Assembly (NCBI GenBank): GCA_002788475.1
Contig: PFRK01000002.1
Coordinates: forward strand, 1-5,676
Source of the DNA: Candidatus Nomurabacteria bacterium CG_4_9_14_0_2_um_filter_32_10
GTDB taxonomy: Bacteria > Patescibacteriota > Minisyncoccia > Phycocordibacterales > UBA9973
Length of the DNA stretch: 5,676 nucleotides
Direction: 5' to 3'
Under the pieces are notes generated by a model. It had not been told where the DNA came from. It ran no database searches and saw nothing but the letters and a program-made list of their open reading frames with translations. The translations under genes and the position numbers were made by a program. Below, piece by piece: positions 5,528 through 5,676 of the stretch; the stretch's first letter is position 1, and each line of letters opens with the position of its first letter.

Positions 5528-5600
5528 TGTCCCGTACTAAATTTTTGATTACGAGACAATAAGGATAAAGATTATTAATTAAAATTTTAGTACTAGGATG
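5528..5600 (+). repeat. Leader-type repeat element, copy 2, ending at an ATG near the right edge
   Basis: This is the partner of 2081-2151, with one substitution in each arm of the 5' hairpin, two single-base length differences and a GGG to AGG change before the ATG. The hairpin (TGTCCCGTA 5528-5536, TACGAGACA 5550-5558) keeps eight of nine pairs; its second pair has changed from A-T to G-C on both sides, and one C-A mismatch has appeared. The 13-nt loop is identical to copy 1. The long-range pairing of 5534-5546 with 5581-5594 is fully kept. Lying about 30-100 nt downstream of the predicted start from the promoter at 5463-5491, it would be transcribed as an RNA leader. Confidence 0.7.
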
Positions 5601-5676
5601 CAGAAATGTATAGATAGTACAATATCTGGTAGAAATTTAGATCACGATTATCTCTTGTGGATTAAAACCCACGCAA
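5598..5676 (+). CDS. Unidentified ORF, 5' end only (truncated by the window)
   Basis: From the ATG at 5598 a frame stays open for 26 codons to the window edge, beginning MQKCIDSTISGRNLDHDY. I do not recognise the protein. Support comes from context rather than sequence: it follows a consensus promoter, and its ATG occupies the same place in the repeat element as the exodeoxyribonuclease III start does in the other copy. An open stretch this short can arise by chance, so whether it is a gene depends on the sequence beyond the window. Confidence 0.45.
   Translation, partial: MQKCIDSTISGRNLDHDYLLWIKTHA

Noticed and set aside
5653..5672. Small GTGG/CCAC inverted repeat near the right edge
   Set aside because: Only four pairs with a long loop; expected by chance.
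1..5676. Alternative genetic code with UGA read as glycine, as in some CPR lineages
   Set aside because: All complete genes have expected family lengths in the standard bacterial code and end in TAA, so no UGA recoding is needed.

Overview
The window looks like bacterial chromosome from a candidate-phyla-radiation (Patescibacteria, Parcubacteria-like) organism. This rests on four things: low G+C; very compact packing with tiny or overlapping gene borders; a large cysteine-rich double zinc-ribbon protein of a kind I associate with these genomes; and the near absence of Shine-Dalgarno sequences. All complete genes end in TAA and read through in the standard bacterial code. This placement is inference from style and gene content; no rRNA or tRNA is present to confirm it.

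Layout. (1) Minus strand, 1-1001: an ECF-type RNA polymerase sigma factor followed, with an 8-nt overlap, by a one-pass membrane protein with a DUF4349-like outer part. This is a sigma/anti-sigma pair, and the second gene runs off the left edge. (2) A 144-bp divergent spacer (1002-1145) holds a 14-bp perfect palindrome near the sigma start and an extended -10 box placed exactly for leaderless transcription of the next gene. (3) Plus strand, 1146-2928: a XerC/XerD-type tyrosine recombinase, then exodeoxyribonuclease III. (4) Minus strand, 2923-3741: glutamate racemase, tail to tail with exodeoxyribonuclease III, the two stop codons lying inside one 12-bp palindrome. (5) Plus strand, 3788-5461: the large zinc-ribbon protein, function unknown. 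(6) 5462-5676: a consensus promoter, a leader region and the first 26 codons of an unidentified ORF.

The most notable item is a ~72-bp element present twice, at 2081-2151 and 5528-5600. Each copy ends at a start codon: that of exodeoxyribonuclease III in one case, and that of the unidentified right-edge ORF in the other. Each copy can form a 9-bp hairpin at its 5' end, or instead a long-range pairing between its two ends that buries the purine triplet next to the start codon. In both copies a promoter-like sequence sits about 35 nt upstream. The pattern suggests a shared cis-regulatory RNA leader or operator; a small mobile repeat is the main alternative.

The genes are mostly housekeeping functions (stress or envelope signalling, chromosome resolution, base-excision repair, peptidoglycan precursor supply) and do not form a single pathway. 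I see no rRNA, tRNA, CRISPR array, insertion sequence or convincing intrinsic terminator.
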